Part shown: positions 8,504 to 16,220 of the stretch, in pieces
Layout of the letters: each line of letters opens with the position of its first letter
How positions within the stretch are numbered: the first letter of the stretch is position 1
NCBI GenBank assembly: GCA_036825435.1
Contig: DAISYG010000020.1
Span: 1 to 27,765, forward strand
Reading direction: 5' to 3'
DNA length: 27,765 nt
Source: UBA931 sp036825435
GTDB lineage: Bacteria > Pseudomonadota > Gammaproteobacteria > Burkholderiales > Casimicrobiaceae
Notes under the pieces: generated by a model
What the model saw: only the letters and a program-made list of their open reading frames with translations
Databases searched by the model: none
What the model was told of the DNA's origin: nothing
Translations under genes and position numbers: made by a program

Positions 8504-10582
8504 ATGATTTTTGAACAAAAGCAGCAAAAAATTAAATCTACCACATTGATTTTTTGTGGTCTTTTGTGCGCCGCAGTGCTGTTTTCCGCAGGAACAGATG
8601 CAGCCAACGTCCGGCAAACAGAAGAAAAGCCGTTCCAGGCCGAACAACGTTTAGAAACCATCACGGTTTTAGGAGAATCGGAATCTGCGCCAACCAGCCC
8701 TGTGCTCAGTCCCTTCGGCGTCCAATACAACACCATCAATGAGCAAAATATTCGCGATCAAAACAGTATGGATTTTGTTTCGGCCATGCGCAACATTCCG
8801 GGCGTGATTTTCCAGAGCAAGAACGCGGTGGGTAGCCAAACCAGTCACAGTCTTTATGTACGTGGACGTGGAGCGAGCCATCCCAGTCCAGACTTGGCGA
8901 TTCAGTTTGATGGAGTGCCGCGTAGTGGCGCGTTGTATGGGCAAACGCTTGGCGACAGCATTGCGGTTGGCACGATTGGTGGGATGGAAATTTATAAAAG
9001 TCCGCAACCGGTTCGATTTGGCAGCGGCTACGCACTGGTTGATGTTATGCCCAAACGAATGATGAGTGATGGCATGGAGGGTCATTTGGGACTACGCGCC
9101 GGGACTTATGCAACCTTTGTCGAAGATGCGGCGGCGGGCTACAAAAACCAACACTTCGATATTTATGCGGCGCAGAATTGGACTTCCAGCAACGGACATC
9201 GAGCTCATTCGCGCGCACAACAGGAAAACTATTATGTCAATGTCGGTTATGCATTGAACGATCGTTGGGACGTTCGCTTTCTGGCTAATGCAGTCAGTGC
9301 GCAAACATTGGCGCCGGGACCGAACGAAAAACCGAGCAGCGATAATGGAATCAGTTGGCCGATGGCGGAGCGCTTTGACACACGCACTTCTTTTTCAACG
9401 CTGACGCTGAACCACCATTACACCAACGCGGAAGGCTATCTCAAAGCGTATTGGGATGACACCAAGTTTGACCTTCTGCAGGAGTTGAACAACGGCGTTC
9501 GCTATGATGATGGCGGGAGATGGTCGCGGCAACACGTCAAACTTTATGGCTTGCGCGGTAAGGAAACAATTCATCCTTGGCAGCAAGGGGAAATAATGAT
9601 CGGATTTGATCTTGATAAGACCGACTTCACCAATAAGCAGCACACCTATGCGACGGGAGCTACAACATTATGGGATTTCCCTGACACCACGATGTTTTCC
9701 CCCTATATAGGTTTCAATCAAACATGGGGAAGCGCTGATACGTGGCACATCACACCTTCTGTCGGCTTTCGCTATTACCGACACGATGAGTTTGCCAATA
9801 AGTCATCACCGCAAGCCGGACTGGTTTTGGGTTATGACCAAACTGATATCAATATCAACTACTCGCGAGGCGTCAACTATCCTTCTCCGGTCGTTTTGCA
9901 AGGATTATTCGGTGTCAACGGCCTGGATAATCCGCAGCAGTTCTGGCAAGACTTGAAACCGGAAGTCGTCGATCATTACGAGTTTGGTGTCAACCACGCT
10001 TGGGAAGACAAAGCAAATATCAGCGCAACGGCTTTCTACGATAAAGGGCGCGATCGCTTCCGTGTCTATTTTGGTGGCCCAACACCAGCAAGCTACAACG
10101 ACCCGATCGGGCGCTACCGCATTCGTGGTTTGGAGTTGGCTTCATCTGTCAAACCGTTAGCTAATTTGGAATTGTTTGCGGGCGCAACCTGGTTGGATGC
10201 CAGCGCCAAAGGTCGCAATGGTGTTTACCGCGACGCCATGCCTTATACGCCGGATTTCACGTTACAAGCGGGCGTGCATTGGAACTACGACGAGCGTTAT
10301 TTTGTTTATGTCGATATGCAGCATATTCGTGGTTTGTATCAAGGGACAAGCATGCGCACGACCGGGTTCGATTATGGCGAGCTTTCCGGGAAGGATAAGC
10401 TGGATAATATTACCTTGTTCAATGCACGGCTGAGTCACAAAATAAAAAACCCGGGCTGGCAAGTTGATGAGATGGAAATATTTCTGGCCGTGGACAATCT
10501 TTTCGATCAGGATTATGAGTACGCCAAAGGTTATCCAATGCCGGGAATCACGGCAATGGCAGGCATCAATATTGATTTTTGA
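8504..10582 (+). CDS. TonB-dependent outer-membrane receptor, probable metal or metallophore uptake
   Basis: This protein should carry a substrate across the outer membrane using TonB/ExbBD energy. From the chosen start there is a signal peptide (hydrophobic 12-29, cleavage near T-D-A at 33), then a TonB-box-like E-T-I-T-V-L-G (51-57). A plug domain contains I-P-G-V, Y-V-R-G-R-G and I-Q-F-D-G-V-P, and a beta-barrel ends in the typical terminal aromatic residue (I-D-F). Its 692 residues suit a medium-size receptor. An earlier in-frame ATG at 8474 lies inside the palindrome and upstream of the predicted transcript start, so 8504 is preferred although its ribosome site is weak. It is the first gene of an operon with a methyltransferase and a ZnuABC-like transporter, which points to a metal or a metal chelate as cargo. 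The exact ligand cannot be read from the sequence. Confidence 0.85.
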   Translation: MIFEQKQQKIKSTTLIFCGLLCAAVLFSAGTDAANVRQTEEKPFQAEQRLETITVLGESESAPTSPVLSPFGVQYNTINEQNIRDQNSMDFVSAMRNIPGVIFQSKNAVGSQTSHSLYVRGRGASHPSPDLAIQFDGVPRSGALYGQTLGDSIAVGTIGGMEIYKSPQPVRFGSGYALVDVMPKRMMSDGMEGHLGLRAGTYATFVEDAAAGYKNQHFDIYAAQNWTSSNGHRAHSRAQQENYYVNVGYALNDRWDVRFLANAVSAQTLAPGPNEKPSSDNGISWPMAERFDTRTSFSTLTLNHHYTNAEGYLKAYWDDTKFDLLQELNNGVRYDDGGRWSRQHVKLYGLRGKETIHPWQQGEIMIGFDLDKTDFTNKQHTYATGATTLWDFPDTTMFSPYIGFNQTWGSADTWHITPSVGFRYYRHDEFANKSSPQAGLVLGYDQTDININYSRGVNYPSPVVLQGLFGVNGLDNPQQFWQDLKPEVVDHYEFGVNHAWEDKANISATAFYDKGRDRFRVYFGGPTPASYNDPIGRYRIRGLELASSVKPLANLELFAGATWLDASAKGRNGVYRDAMPYTPDFTLQAGVHWNYDERYFVYVDMQHIRGLYQGTSMRTTGFDYGELSGKDKLDNITLFNARLSHKIKNPGWQVDEMEIFLAVDNLFDQDYEYAKGYPMPGITAMAGINIDF

Positions 10583-10593
10583 TCGCGAGGAAC

Positions 10594-11196
10594 ATGATGC
10601 AAGATCAAATGCGAAAAGATTTTTTTGAAACCCATGGCGCGGGTTGGGAAGAGCGCAACTACACTCCGGGAAAACGCGAACAGGTACGGCGAATGGTGCA
10701 AGCGTTTGCGCTGAAGGAAGGGCAGCGCGTGCTGGACGTTGGTTGCGGCGAAGGCATCTTGTTTCCTTATGTGCGCGAGGCACTTGGCGCATCGGGAGGA
10801 ATCATCGCACTGGACCCATCGGAGGGCATGCTCAAAGGAGCGGCGCAAAAGAATGAAGCGTTGCTCATCCAAGCTGAAGCCGAGCATATCCCACTGATTG
10901 CGAATTATGTTGATCAAGTTATTTGTTTTGCGGCTTTCCCTCATGTCGCGGACAAGAAGCAGGCCGTACGCGAATTTTTCCGCGTCCTGCGAGCGGGTGG
11001 GAAAGTTTTTATTGCGCACCTGATGAACCGTGACGAGTTGAGCGCGCATCACGAAAAACACCATGCGGTACGTCAGGATCGGCTCCCCAATTTTGAAGAC
11101 ATGAATCAATTGTTTGTGAGTGCGGGTTTCGCGCAAACGTATCTTGATGAAAAGCCGGGTTGGTATTTATTCGTTGCTGAAAAAGGAAGTGAGTGA
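10594..11196 (+). CDS. Class I SAM-dependent methyltransferase within the metal-uptake operon
   Basis: The Rossmann-fold motif I, V-L-D-V-G-C-G-E-G (46-54), is clear. It is followed by an acidic residue after beta-2 (I-A-L-D, Asp74) and by a post-I region typical of small UbiE/Methyltransf_11 enzymes. The C-terminal part has an unusual His-rich stretch, A-H-H-E-K-H-H (151-157), followed by D-R-L-P. The frame is open from a TTG at 10579, but GAGG at 10587-10590 directs translation to the ATGs at 10594 or 10597. The gene starts 11-14 bases after the receptor stop and ends on the start of the binding-protein gene (TGATG), so tight co-expression is expected. The substrate is unknown. Modification of a metal chelator or of another small molecule linked to uptake is one possibility; a housekeeping role cannot be excluded. 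Confidence 0.8.
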   Translation: MMQDQMRKDFFETHGAGWEERNYTPGKREQVRRMVQAFALKEGQRVLDVGCGEGILFPYVREALGASGGIIALDPSEGMLKGAAQKNEALLIQAEAEHIPLIANYVDQVICFAAFPHVADKKQAVREFFRVLRAGGKVFIAHLMNRDELSAHHEKHHAVRQDRLPNFEDMNQLFVSAGFAQTYLDEKPGWYLFVAEKGSE

Positions 11197-12020
11197 TGAA
11201 ACGTTTTCTGATTGCATTGACGTTGTTGTTATTATTGTTGCCTGTGATGGCGAAGGCGTCTGATGATTTCAAAGTCATTGCCGGAACCTCGTTGGTCGAA
11301 GATATCGTGAATGATTTGACGGATGGCAGGGCAACGATTCTGACGCTGATTCCTGGGGCTTCATGCCCCGGTCACGGTGATACCAAAGCAAGCGATGTTG
11401 TTTTTGCTGCTCACGCCGAGCTCGCCGTGTTGCCCGCGTTCCAGAAAAACCTTCCCCCTGTCGTCAATCTCTTCAAAGCGGCGAATAATGATCGCCTGCA
11501 TATGGAAATCGTTGATCTGGTGGGAAACTGGATGATGCCGCCAATACAGCGTGAGGCCATCATGCAGATCAGCCGTGCGCTTATTAAGGCACGCCCAGAT
11601 TGGGTGGCTGATATTGAAGCGAAGAAGCAAAATCGTTTACGCCGGTTGGAAGAGGCTGAGCGTACTGTGCAGACACAGTTGCAACCGTTGCATGGCATGC
11701 CTGTAATTGCAGCCAAAATGCAGGCAGATTTTCTTGCTTGGACAGGACTTTCGGTACAGGCAACATATGGAGGACTCGAAGAAATGACGCCCAATACCAT
11801 GGCAGCATTGATCAATGATAATCGCAAAAAAAATATTGTTGCCGTGATCGACAATCTGCAAAGCGGAGCGTCAGTTGGAAGGCCTTTGGCAGAAGAGCTT
11901 GGTGTATCGCATCTTGTTCTTTCCAATTTTCCCGGATCATCGTCAGTGGCGATCGATTATTTTTCGTTATTGAACGAAAATGTCGAGCAGTTATTACGAT
12001 TACGTGGTTCGCAACGGTGA
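11196..12020 (+). CDS. Periplasmic binding protein of a ZnuA-like metal ABC transporter (divergent)
   Basis: A signal peptide is clear (Leu-rich core 5-17, cleavage near A-K-A at 21). The start of the mature part resembles the ZnuA/TroA fold: V-I-A-G-T-S-L-V-E-D-I-V and, after L-I-P-G, a region where ordinary members have D-P-H with the first metal-binding His. Here that region reads S-C-P-G-H-G-D (56-62), giving Cys57, His60 and Asp62. Later signatures are I-D-N-L-Q-S-G (218-224) and L-S-N-F-P-G (242-247). There is no His-rich loop of the kind seen in many zinc-binding ZnuA proteins. These points place it in a divergent branch whose ligand I cannot assign. The ATG at 11196 overlaps the upstream TGA by one base and has AAGGA upstream; a GTG at 11193 is the alternative. 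It overlaps the ATPase gene by four bases. Confidence 0.8.
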   Translation: MKRFLIALTLLLLLLPVMAKASDDFKVIAGTSLVEDIVNDLTDGRATILTLIPGASCPGHGDTKASDVVFAAHAELAVLPAFQKNLPPVVNLFKAANNDRLHMEIVDLVGNWMMPPIQREAIMQISRALIKARPDWVADIEAKKQNRLRRLEEAERTVQTQLQPLHGMPVIAAKMQADFLAWTGLSVQATYGGLEEMTPNTMAALINDNRKKNIVAVIDNLQSGASVGRPLAEELGVSHLVLSNFPGSSSVAIDYFSLLNENVEQLLRLRGSQR

Positions 12021-12799
12021 GCCCATCAACTTCATCAATCGCTCTTCACAATGTTTATGTACGTTTTGGCGCGCGTACAGTTCTGCATAATATTGACCTT
12101 GAGCTTTCCTGTGGCGGTTTTCATGGCCTGATCGGTCCTAACGGCGCAGGAAAATCAACGCTGCTTGGATTATTCAATGGAATGACGGCAGCCAGTTCCG
12201 GCCGTGTTGTTTTTTCGGGAGATGAAGTTTCGTCGCAGACGGTATCCAAAATACGCCTTGATATTGCCCATGTTTTTCAGTTGATTGATATTGATCCAAA
12301 AATACCGATCAGCGTTTACGAAACCGTGTTGGCGGGAACGTATGGTCGTCTCGGTTTGTTCAAAAATCCACAACAGCGGGAAAAAGCATCGGCAATACGC
12401 GCGCTTGAAAACGTTGGTTTGCTGACGTTAAAAGATCGTCCCTTGGGGCAGCTTTCCGGTGGTGAGCGACAAAAGGTTGCGATTGCTCGAGCGTTGGCAC
12501 AGGAACCAAAACTATTATTATTGGATGAACCGACGGCGTCATTGGATTGGCAGGCGCAGCGCGATATATTGAATCTGGTCAAAGAGCTTCAGAAACATTA
12601 TGCAATCACCGTGTTGATGGCGACGCATGACTTGAATGCTGTTGCAACAATTGCCGATAGGGTCGCGATGTTGAAAGAGGGAAAAATTCTTTGGACGGGC
12701 GATGTCGAACAAGCGATGGATGAAACGCGGTTAAGCGAGCTATACGATGTTCCGATCACAATTTATAAGCACGGTGCGCGCCGTGTTGCCTTGTTTTGA
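12017..12799 (+). CDS. ABC transporter ATP-binding protein, ZnuC-like
   Basis: This subunit powers import through the permease encoded next. All key elements are present: Walker A G-P-N-G-A-G-K-S-T (40-48), signature L-S-G-G-E-R-Q (146-152), Walker B L-L-L-L-D-E-P (166-172) and H-loop His204 in A-T-H-D. The 260-residue length fits ZnuC/MntB-type ATPases. Translation most likely begins at the GTG at 12017, which overlaps the binding-protein stop in the tetranucleotide GTGA and suggests translational coupling. Family comparisons would separate zinc, manganese and other metal types poorly at this level. Confidence 0.9.
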   Translation: MSPSTSSIALHNVYVRFGARTVLHNIDLELSCGGFHGLIGPNGAGKSTLLGLFNGMTAASSGRVVFSGDEVSSQTVSKIRLDIAHVFQLIDIDPKIPISVYETVLAGTYGRLGLFKNPQQREKASAIRALENVGLLTLKDRPLGQLSGGERQKVAIARALAQEPKLLLLDEPTASLDWQAQRDILNLVKELQKHYAITVLMATHDLNAVATIADRVAMLKEGKILWTGDVEQAMDETRLSELYDVPITIYKHGARRVALF

Positions 12800-12803
12800 A
12801 TAG

Positions 12804-13625
12804 ATGATGGACGCTTCATTTCTCAGCTATGGTTTTCTGCAAAAAGCACTGTTGATGGCCATCATCTCCGGTGCGACATGCGGCGCTGTTGGCGTTTTTA
12901 TCGTGTTGTGGCGCGTCGGTTTTCTGGGGATTTGTGTTTCGCACGCTGCTTTTGCCGGCGCTTTGATCAGCTTGTGGATTGGCGTACCACCGCTTGCGGG
13001 CGGGATGATCGGCAGTTTGGGTGCTGCGGCAATGGTCGGCCCGATGGCGGATCGCTCCAATTTATCACCAGACACCGCCATCGGTGTCATCTTTTCCGTT
13101 GCTTTGAGTCTGGCGGTTCTGGCGTTGGCGATGTTGCCCGGCGCACGCACGGAAGGGTTGAATTTTCTTTGGGGCAGCTTGCTGACCGTGACACATTTTG
13201 ATCTGATTCTGATGGCGGTAGCGGCGGTCGTCCTGTTTTCTTTTATCTATCTTTTTTTCAAAGAAATTCAGGCGACGATCAGTCAACGGCAGGCCGCGAT
13301 TGCGGCGGGTATTCCGGCACAAGCAATTTTTTATATTATCTTGATTCTGCTTGGTCTTATTGTCGCAATTGCGCTCAAAGCGGTCGGTGGCATCTTGATT
13401 TATGCGCTGATTATTACACCGGCAGCAACCGCGCTTCAATTGACGTATAGCTTGAAACACATGTTTTTGCTGTCGGCGTTCGTCGGCTTTGTGGCATCGG
13501 TTATCGGTTTATGGATCTCATTTTATTGGGCAATACCGACAGGTGCCGCAATTGTGCTGACCGCAACTTTGCTGTTGGTTATTGCCATTATTTTTTCGCC
13601 CAAAAAACAACGCTGGTTTTCATAA
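12804..13625 (+). CDS. ABC transporter permease, ZnuB/ABC-3 family
   Basis: This is a very hydrophobic 273-residue protein with about eight membrane-spanning stretches and the pattern of the ABC-3 family, for example S-H-A-A-F-A-G-A-L near residues 44-52 and G-G-I-L-I-Y-A-L-I-I-T-P-A-A-T-A in the C-terminal half. It forms the inner-membrane channel for the preceding ATPase and binding protein. The start is the ATG at 12804 or 12807, four to seven bases after the ATPase stop. It is the last gene of the operon. A short 6-bp hairpin without a T tract follows, overlapping the end of the convergent dmeF gene. Confidence 0.9.
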   Translation: MMDASFLSYGFLQKALLMAIISGATCGAVGVFIVLWRVGFLGICVSHAAFAGALISLWIGVPPLAGGMIGSLGAAAMVGPMADRSNLSPDTAIGVIFSVALSLAVLALAMLPGARTEGLNFLWGSLLTVTHFDLILMAVAAVVLFSFIYLFFKEIQATISQRQAAIAAGIPAQAIFYIILILLGLIVAIALKAVGGILIYALIITPAATALQLTYSLKHMFLLSAFVGFVASVIGLWISFYWAIPTGAAIVLTATLLLVIAIIFSPKKQRWFS

Positions 13626-13646
13626 ATCACTATTCAGCGTAATAGC

Positions 13647-14633
13647 TTACGCGCAGGGGTTGATTTCCACGGTAACGTGCGCCAGTTCCTCGTGAGGCGT
13701 CAATAGTTTTTTGAAATCGTCGGGTGTTGCGGATTGGTTGGTGGCGAGGGAAAGTATCACGGAATATTTGTCTTTGCCAACGCGCCAAACGTGTAGATCG
13801 GTGATGTGCGCTTGGTATGGAGCGCTTTCAATGCAGCTTTTGATTTCGTTTACAAGCGGCGTATCCATCTCGGCATCGAGCAGAATACGCGACGTATCGC
13901 GCACCAAACCATATGCCCATACCAAGACAATAATGCCGCCGACGATACCCATGACCGGATCAAGCCAAGCGGCGCCAAAAAATTTTCCGCCAAATAGTGC
14001 GACGATCGCGAAAACGGATGTCATCGCATCGACCAAGACATGAATGTAAGCCGAACGTAAATTCAGATCGTGGTTTTCTTCTTTTTCTTGATCGCGTGGA
14101 TGTTCATGCGGATGTTCGTGAACATGATCGTGTCCGTGGTTATGGTGATGATGCCCGCCACCTTTGAGCAGCCACGCACATGCCAGATTGACCAGTAAGC
14201 CGGTAAACGCCAACAGGATCGCCTGATTGTAGTGGATTTCGACAGGCGAAATCAGGCGCTCGGCTGAATGGTAAAGCATCAAGAACGCAACCATGATCAA
14301 AAACAAGGCACTGGTAAATCCACCCAGTATCTCGATTTTCCAGGTACCGAATGCGAAACGATGATCACGAGCAAAACGCCGCGCTGCCGCGTAGGCAATA
14401 ACCGCCAAACCGAGCGCCAGTGTGTGTGAGCTCATGTGTAAACCATCTGCCAGCAGTGCCATAGAATTGAATAGGACACCGCCAACAATCTCGACAACCA
14501 TCATCACTGCCGTGAGCAGCGTTGCCCAGCGAACGCTGCGCTCAGCGAGTGGATTACCTTCGTCGAAAACGTGGATGTGCTGCCATTGTTCAGGCTGAGG
14601 TTGGGGCGGATTGGTTGTATCGGTTGATGTCAT
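13647..14633 (-). CDS. dmeF: Cation diffusion facilitator, DmeF-type Co/Ni exporter
   Basis: CDF proteins exchange cytoplasmic divalent metal for protons. The DmeF type is recognised by its N-terminus H-I-H-V-F-D-E-G-N-P-L-A-E-R (19-32). A-D-G-L-H-M-S-S-H (62-70) and H-V-L-V-D (198-202) carry the membrane metal-site residues. A His-rich cytoplasmic loop at 161-178 contains ten His. About six membrane segments are visible and the C-terminal domain is complete. The 328-residue form starting at 14633 is chosen because the longer open frame runs through the operator and promoter into the regulator gene. The gene is divergent from an RcnR-like sensor, the same arrangement as dmeRF in rhizobia, so induction by cobalt or nickel is expected. 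The specific metal remains inference. Confidence 0.88.
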   Translation of the reverse strand: MTSTDTTNPPQPQPEQWQHIHVFDEGNPLAERSVRWATLLTAVMMVVEIVGGVLFNSMALLADGLHMSSHTLALGLAVIAYAAARRFARDHRFAFGTWKIEILGGFTSALFLIMVAFLMLYHSAERLISPVEIHYNQAILLAFTGLLVNLACAWLLKGGGHHHHNHGHDHVHEHPHEHPRDQEKEENHDLNLRSAYIHVLVDAMTSVFAIVALFGGKFFGAAWLDPVMGIVGGIIVLVWAYGLVRDTSRILLDAEMDTPLVNEIKSCIESAPYQAHITDLHVWRVGKDKYSVILSLATNQSATPDDFKKLLTPHEELAHVTVEINPCA

Positions 14634-14654
14634 GTTGATCTCTGTAAATCGTGA

Positions 14655-14678
14655 TATACTATATACCAGTATAGTATA
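14655..14678. promoter_or_regulatory. Inverted-repeat operator between dmeF and the RcnR-like regulator
   Basis: A perfect 9-bp inverted repeat (tatactata and tatagtata) surrounds the six bases taccag. RcnR/FrmR/DmeR proteins bind AT-rich inverted repeats around a short G/C tract, and this dyad keeps that plan with a shortened C tract. TATACT at 14655-14660 could serve as the -10 box for the regulator gene, so bound repressor would control both directions. Confidence 0.7.
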
Positions 14679-14694
14679 AAAGGAGAAAAAAGTC

Positions 14695-14970
14695 ATGTCC
14701 CATACCGTTCATTACAAAAAACCACTGTTGACACGCATTCGCAGGATCAAAGGTCAGGCTGCAGCGTTGGAAAAGGCATTGGAAAGCGAAGCCGAGTGTG
14801 CAGAGGTGTTGCAACAGATCGCCGCGATACGTGGCGCGACCAATGGGCTGATGTTGGAAGTGCTGGAAGGGCATATTCGCGAGCACCTATGCAACGAGGA
14901 CGCGTCGATGGCGCAGCGGAAGCGCGATCTTGAACATGTGGTGTCGATTTTGCGCTCTTACATGAAGTGA
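14695..14970 (+). CDS. dmeR: Metal-sensing repressor, RcnR/DmeR (CsoR) family
   Basis: A 91-residue all-alpha DNA-binding repressor of the CsoR/RcnR/FrmR family. The core L-T-R-I-R-R-I-K-G-Q and V-L-Q-Q-I-A-A-I-R-G-A-T-N-G-L-M are diagnostic. The ligand positions match the Ni/Co sensor RcnR: His3, Cys35, His60 and His64 are all present, whereas FrmR lacks His64. AGGAG at 14681-14685 precedes the start by nine bases. It is divergent from dmeF across the inverted-repeat operator and is probably autoregulated. The name dmeR is by analogy; a formaldehyde-sensing FrmR is less likely because no frmAB genes are near. Confidence 0.85.
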   Translation: MSHTVHYKKPLLTRIRRIKGQAAALEKALESEAECAEVLQQIAAIRGATNGLMLEVLEGHIREHLCNEDASMAQRKRDLEHVVSILRSYMK

Positions 14971-15006
14971 GTTTCCCGAAGTCGGGATAACACATACAAT
15001 AGCGGA

Positions 15007-15723
15007 ATGCGAATACTGGCGCTGGATACTTCAACCGAATGGCTTTCCGTGGCAACAGGCGTGGGCGACGATGCAACGTCGCTGCGTTGGCATGCGCGTG
15101 ATAATCATGCAGGCTCTGCGCACTCCGGCCAAATCCTGCCGTTGATACAAAAGCTTTTGCAAGAAACAAATACAAAACTGGCAGATATTGATGTCATCGC
15201 TTATGGTGCGGGTCCCGGATCGTTCACCGGGGTGCGCATTGCATGCAGTGTTGCGCAAGGCTTGGCGCTGGCGCGTGGTATTCCGTTGGTCGGTGTTTCC
15301 GGTTTGCAGGCAATAGCATATCGTGCGTATGAACAATATGGTTGGTCGAACGTTGTCAGCATTTTGGATGCACGGATGCACGAAGTTTATGTTTCGGCTT
15401 TTCGTATTGAAGGCGGTGTGGCCAAGGAAGTGACGGAGACGCGCGTTTGTCGTCCCGATGTGTGGTTGCAAGAGCATCAGAAAAATTTCGCGAATGAAAC
15501 ATGGTATGCCGTAGGTGATGGGTTGGTGGCTTATCCGCAACTTGAATCATATTTTGCGAAGACCGACAACAATGCTCGCCCACAAGCACAGGCCATTGGC
15601 AAAATCGGTGCAGCAGCTTTTCTCAACGGCGAAACATTATCGCCGGAGCAGGCGCTACCGCATTATGTTCGTCAGCGTGTTGCGCTGACGATTGCACAGC
15701 GCCAGGCGGGAGAAAAACTATAA
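15007..15723 (+). CDS. tsaB: tRNA threonylcarbamoyladenosine biosynthesis protein TsaB
   Basis: TsaB (YeaZ) scaffolds TsaD and TsaE in transferring threonylcarbamoyl to A37 of tRNAs that read ANN codons. The N-terminal ASKHA signature I-L-A-L-D-T-S-T (3-10) and G-P-G-S-F-T-G-V-R (69-77) are intact, followed by S-I-L-D-A-R-M-H-E-V-Y. The length of 238 fits. It overlaps rimI by one base (TAATG), the common tsaB-rimI pairing. It is the first gene after dmeR on the same strand, with a 36-base gap and no clear terminator between. Confidence 0.93.
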   Translation: MRILALDTSTEWLSVATGVGDDATSLRWHARDNHAGSAHSGQILPLIQKLLQETNTKLADIDVIAYGAGPGSFTGVRIACSVAQGLALARGIPLVGVSGLQAIAYRAYEQYGWSNVVSILDARMHEVYVSAFRIEGGVAKEVTETRVCRPDVWLQEHQKNFANETWYAVGDGLVAYPQLESYFAKTDNNARPQAQAIGKIGAAAFLNGETLSPEQALPHYVRQRVALTIAQRQAGEKL

Positions 15724-16220
15724 TGAGTGAAGCTGTCACTGAACCGGTTTATCCGTTGCCGCCTGCAGGGTTCAATATGCGGATGATGACCGCAGACGAT
15801 CTGGCGCAAGTCATCGCTATTGAACGAGAAGCACAGTTAACACCGTGGGGAGAGCAATCATTTCTTGATGCAATTGTGGCAAACGATATTTTGCCGGTGG
15901 TCTTGCATCAAGACCAAGTTGTTGCTTACGGCGTATTGAAAATGATGTGGGAAGAAGCGGAAATCTTGAATCTTGTTGTGGCGCAGGAGTGGCGGCGACA
16001 CGGATTGGGACGTTTCCTGGTTCGTCACCTCGTGCGCAGCGCGGGGCTAAATGGTGCGCAGAAGGTTTTTCTTGAAGTGCGCGAATCCAACACGGGCGCA
16101 CAAAAGCTGTATGAACAGGAAGATTTTTCGATATTCGGGAAGCGGATCGGCTACTATGAAACAGAAGACGGTCGCGAAGATGCCTTGCTGATGAGGTGGG
16201 TACACAATGATGAAGCGTGA
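15723..16220 (+). CDS. rimI: Ribosomal protein S18 alanine N-acetyltransferase RimI
   Basis: A GNAT-family enzyme that acetylates the N-terminal alanine of ribosomal protein S18. The acetyl-CoA-binding loop R-R-H-G-L-G-R is at 91-97. The probable general base Glu119 (L-E-V-R) and the proton donor Tyr130 (K-L-Y-E) follow in the usual E-V-R-x-S-N-x-x-A-x-x-L-Y context. A 15-20 residue N-terminal extension rich in Pro precedes the fold. It overlaps tsaB by one base and udg by 14 bases, so the three genes are probably co-translated. Confidence 0.91.
   Translation: MSEAVTEPVYPLPPAGFNMRMMTADDLAQVIAIEREAQLTPWGEQSFLDAIVANDILPVVLHQDQVVAYGVLKMMWEEAEILNLVVAQEWRRHGLGRFLVRHLVRSAGLNGAQKVFLEVRESNTGAQKLYEQEDFSIFGKRIGYYETEDGREDALLMRWVHNDEA

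Noticed and set aside
13637..13652. Hairpin gcgtaa-tagc-ttacgc between the permease gene and dmeF as a terminator
   Set aside because: The stem is only 6 bp with no T tract, and it overlaps the dmeF stop codon. It may be chance.
14634..14696. Upstream extension of dmeF
   Set aside because: It would translate through the operator and into the start of the divergent regulator gene. DmeF similarity begins after 14633.
14975..14990. Small tcccg-aagt-cggga hairpin between dmeR and tsaB as a terminator
   Set aside because: The stem is only five pairs with no T run after it.
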